A stretch of DNA of 64,000 nucleotides from Struthio camelus (lineage: Eukaryota > Chordata > Aves > Struthioniformes > Struthionidae), in contig NC_090981.1 of assembly GCF_040807025.1 (NCBI RefSeq), positions 44,693,317 through 44,757,316 on the forward strand. Reading direction: 5' to 3'. Of the stretch, positions 51,140-64,000 are shown piece after piece. The notes below the pieces were generated by a model. The model ran no database searches and was not told the DNA's origin. It was given only the letters and a program-made list of their open reading frames with translations. How positions within the stretch are numbered: position 1 is the stretch's first letter; the number at the start of each line of letters is the position of its first letter. Position numbers and translations under genes: made by a program.

Positions 51140-51146
51140 AGCACCA
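51140..51146 (-). promoter_or_regulatory. miR-29 seed match in 3'UTR (proximal)
   Basis: The minus strand reads ATGGTGCT, complementary to miR-29 positions 2-9, about 300 bases after the stop. The base opposite position 1 is T, so it is not a full 8mer-A1 site. PIK3R1 is a reported miR-29 target in mammals. Confidence 0.45.
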
Positions 51147-51448
51147 TGGTTAAAGGCCTCTATGTCCCTGCAGGGAGATCAGGTTAGGATTTCTCTCTCT
51201 TGTGTTTTTCTTTTCTTAATTAAAAAAAAGCACTTCAGATTAGAAACATACGTTCACAGCTTAATACTGTGATCTCTCCCACTGCAGTTGTGAAGAAAAG
51301 CTCTAGTCCCATCTGAAGACAGATAGCTTTGATACTGCAGCTCAAATTCTTGAGTAAGGCTGAAAGGAGCCTTCTCTCTCCAGAGGCCTCAGTGTTGTCA
51401 AATCTTTTCTTTAGAAAAAAAACCAAACAACCCAGAGTATTAAGATCT

Positions 51449-61755
<10,307 letters not shown>

Positions 61756-61825
61756 CACAACTGCTCGCCCTTGTAATACAGCCTGAAAATACAATCCAAT
61801 AACCTGAAAAATTAAGTGGTTTCCT

Positions 61826-61832
61826 CTTATAG
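61826..61832 (-). promoter_or_regulatory. TATA-like box of the p50alpha promoter
   Basis: The minus strand reads CTATAAG about 70 bases before the p50alpha ATG, leaving room for a start site near 61795 and a short 5'UTR. A reversed CCAAT pentamer lies nearer the ATG at 61796-61800, out of the usual order, so the box is only a candidate. Confidence 0.35.
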
Positions 61833-61872
61833 AAACCTTTCTAGAAGAAAAAAAATCTTTTTATTAGGAAGT

Positions 61873-61881
61873 TTCTCTGAA
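61873..61881 (-). promoter_or_regulatory. STAT (GAS) palindrome upstream of p50alpha exon
   Basis: TTCTCTGAA on the plus strand is a perfect TTCNNNGAA element, 118 bases before the p50alpha ATG and about 40 bases upstream of the TATA-like box. STAT3 and STAT5 are known to act on the p55alpha/p50alpha promoters in mouse mammary gland. A TTCNNNGAA site is expected by chance about once per 4 kb. Confidence 0.4.
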
Positions 61882-63904
61882 GCAACTAAGCAAAAAATAA
61901 TTCAAAAAAAAAAGGCTATGCTTTCCAAACAATGCTTCATAAAAATCACTAGAAAAGCTGTAACATGCAGCCAGAAAATCCAAGCCTTCTCTCTCTTCTT
62001 GACTGGGTAAAGCTCTGTGCTGTGCAGAAGGTATCCACTTACTCTGGTTCATCATTAAAAAGTGAACCTGACTTTAGTACTGTTAAAAAAAAAAAAAAAG
62101 GAAGGAAAGAAACCACCCTCAGTAGCTTGCACGTCTCTTTCAGATAATGATCTCAGTTTCATGATTAACTTGGGCAGGTTCAAATATTTGCTGAGCCAGG
62201 GATTTCAGGTGGGGGAGGGGGAGCCAGATTCAAAGGAAAAGTTGTCAATCAGCGAACAAGTGGCCAATGCAAGACTAACTTTCTCATCTTAGCTAAGTAA
62301 ATGAGAAGACCATTGTAAGAGGTCTTAAAATAGTCTCTGTAACTAGCTGCTGAGTGCAGTGTTGAAGTCGAGAAAAGCACTATGAACAGCCAAATAAAGG
62401 AAGTGGCTAACTTAGTTCAGAAAAAAAAAAAGAATCAAAATCTTCCTTGAAAAGAGCTGTACCTCTCAGAACAGCCCTGTGCAAAGCAGCTTGCTTGCAA
62501 GCACAGCAGCACCTCCTACGCACTCGTGCGGGACCACAAACACACGTGTTGCTTGAAGACCCTTAGAACGAAGTGGTGAGGCATTTCACCCATTTCAGAT
62601 GAACCGAAAACGCTAGAAAAAACACCTGTCCATATCCATGGTGTTTTCCAGGACCTCAGGGTTCTTCTTTTCATTTCTTAGTCAGGCGGGTGGGAAAAGG
62701 GGCTGTACGGAGAGGGAGCACTTTAGCTCATATGTATTAACCTTGCCCTAGTGTTTGGTAGAGTATCACACTTGCTGAAGAAATGGAGCAGCAACTGAAG
62801 AGCCTGCTCCCCTCTGCCTGCACCAGCTAACTTCCTTACCAGCTATACTTTTACATGGAAAAATTCAAAGTGAAAGGAGAAATAGACCAAAGGATTCCTT
62901 TCAAAGAATGGAAGGAAGGGGTTTAATACTTTCCTCCAACTTGCTGTTGGAAGCAGTGAGAACCTCTAGCAGCTGTCTTCCTTGAGATCAGCTGCGGCTC
63001 CCTTATGAAACTCAAATGGTAATGAAAAGTTTTCATCTCCCTCCCCATACACTCCACTTACCAAAATTGTCCTGTGCTACAAACTACCAAACCTACTAAA
63101 AAACCACTCGTGCCTCACAACAAAATCCCAAATATCTGCAGTATATTTTCAGTGTTTTATAGCTGATTAAACAGTTTCGCCTATAATGATTCCTTGCTTT
63201 TCTAGTTTTAGCCTTTGCCTACTAAAACAATTGTCAGTTCTATATATAATTCAAAGTAGCATAATCATAAAAGTACAGCCTACTTCAGAGTTGGTAATCC
63301 TTGTTTCATAACTAATGACAGTACCCAGGAGGAGAAGAGAAAAATCCAACTTTTGATAATAACTTATATGCCTCCTATTTACTGCTAAAAATTTACAGAA
63401 AAGGGTGATAACACTTTTGGTTTATAGGACCACAGTATACAAGCGCATTCTGTAGGGAAATCAGCTACTGATGACAAACAAACTCTGGTTCATTTAATTG
63501 TTTATTATTTTAAAAAGCACTGCTACCTACACAGAGATAAAAGATAAGCTTTTGAAACTACTGAGGGTGTTCCTAAGACCAGGGGGTTCTTCTGATTTCA
63601 GCGCCCTGGGCAAAAACGAGTGGGATCACATGTCTGGCCAAAAAAAGGTACTGACAGGCAAACACCTACCTTTTCACACAATTGCCCCATCTTAACTTTT
63701 ATTCAAAACTAAGAGTCCACCACCTTGAGTGGTGCTCATCAAATCTATAGATTTGTATTTGCAGAAACTCAGGGGCCTACTACTTTTTTGCACCATACTC
63801 AAAGCGCTCTTCTGGTCTATAAAGGAATTTTTTTTCTAAAAACGCTGCATGAAGCAGGACAAGGAACTGATCGGCATGGAGAGGTTTGTGTGTGTGCGCA
63901 TGTA

Positions 63905-63950
63905 AATGTGTATATATATATATATGTACATACATACACTCACACACAAA
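63905..63950 (+). repeat. (TA)n / TACA / CA compound microsatellite
   Basis: About eight TA units, then TACATACATACA and CACACACA, at the right edge of the window in the p85alpha intron. Confidence 0.85.
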
Positions 63951-64000
63951 TATAATCTGTAAAAACTAACAATGCCATACATGTTGCTTCAGTTTCACTA

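Larger units (their letters stand above)
47123..51448 (-). other. PIK3R1: PIK3R1 3'UTR (about 4.3 kb)
   Basis: From the TGA to the last good poly(A) signal, AT-rich and free of long ORFs. The length agrees with the roughly 4-kb 3'UTR I recall for human PIK3R1. It holds two miR-29-type seed matches, one extended miR-21-type match, a Pumilio-type TGTAAATA (50758-50765, minus strand) and a GAAA-rich tract that is C/U-rich in the mRNA. Several upstream AATAAA copies (50302-50307, 50053-50058, 47354-47359) could give shorter ends. The 3' boundary is inferred, not shown by transcript data. Confidence 0.75.
61756..64000 (-). other. p50alpha upstream region / p85alpha intron
   Basis: For the p85alpha transcript this is intron; the SH3 and BH exons are not found here on either strand and must lie beyond 64000. 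It holds the p50alpha 5'UTR and promoter next to 61756, a poly(A) run (62086-62099) and a TA/CA microsatellite near the right edge. I see no coding sequence. Confidence 0.75.

Noticed and set aside
61756..64000. Search for p85alpha SH3/BH exons or the last p85-specific exon
   Set aside because: No minus-strand frame resembles the BH domain end that precedes the shared exon, so these exons lie outside the window.

Overview
This is a vertebrate nuclear sequence, almost certainly from a bird. The evidence is spliced coding exons with GT...AG introns, a 5'-truncated CR1 retrotransposon ending in the avian-type tandem octamer ATTCTGTG, and a generally low repeat load. The only protein-coding gene I can support is PIK3R1 on the minus strand, which encodes the regulatory subunits of class IA phosphoinositide 3-kinase. 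The window holds its 3' half. From what I know of chicken, this locus is on chromosome Z; the sequence itself does not show the chromosome.

Layout. 1-47122: intergenic DNA downstream of PIK3R1, without a recognisable gene. It carries one clear CR1 copy (33945-34522), two older CR1/L3-type LINE relics (3095-3450 and 37270-37700), three MIR-like SINE relics, microsatellites, a 16-bp inverted repeat (10367-10458) and an isolated CpG island (about 45080-45560). 47123-51448: the roughly 4.3-kb 3'UTR of PIK3R1. 51449-58238: nine shared coding exons, with splice phases that fit throughout. 59593-59698: first coding exon of p55alpha. 61740-61755: 16-base first coding piece of p50alpha, ending at a perfect GTAAGT donor. 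61756-64000: intron sequence of the long p85alpha transcript. The p85alpha SH3 and BH exons lie beyond the window's right edge.

How it works together. Three promoters feed one shared 3' body. Two of the start exons are visible here, and splicing each to the exon at 58238 gives open frames of 454 codons (p55alpha) and 424 codons (p50alpha), matching the lengths of the human isoforms. Both keep the N-terminal SH2, inter-SH2 coiled coil and C-terminal SH2 that bind p110 and phosphotyrosine, and both lack the SH3 and BH domains.

Most notable second-look items: the CpG island 2 kb past the PIK3R1 poly(A) site, which may start an unannotated transcript; a perfect STAT-type palindrome and TATA-like box before the p50alpha start; a weak start context of p55alpha followed by a strong in-frame Met8; and miR-29 and miR-21 seed matches in the 3'UTR. 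I found no bacterial-type system, CRISPR array, rRNA, tRNA or intact mobile element.
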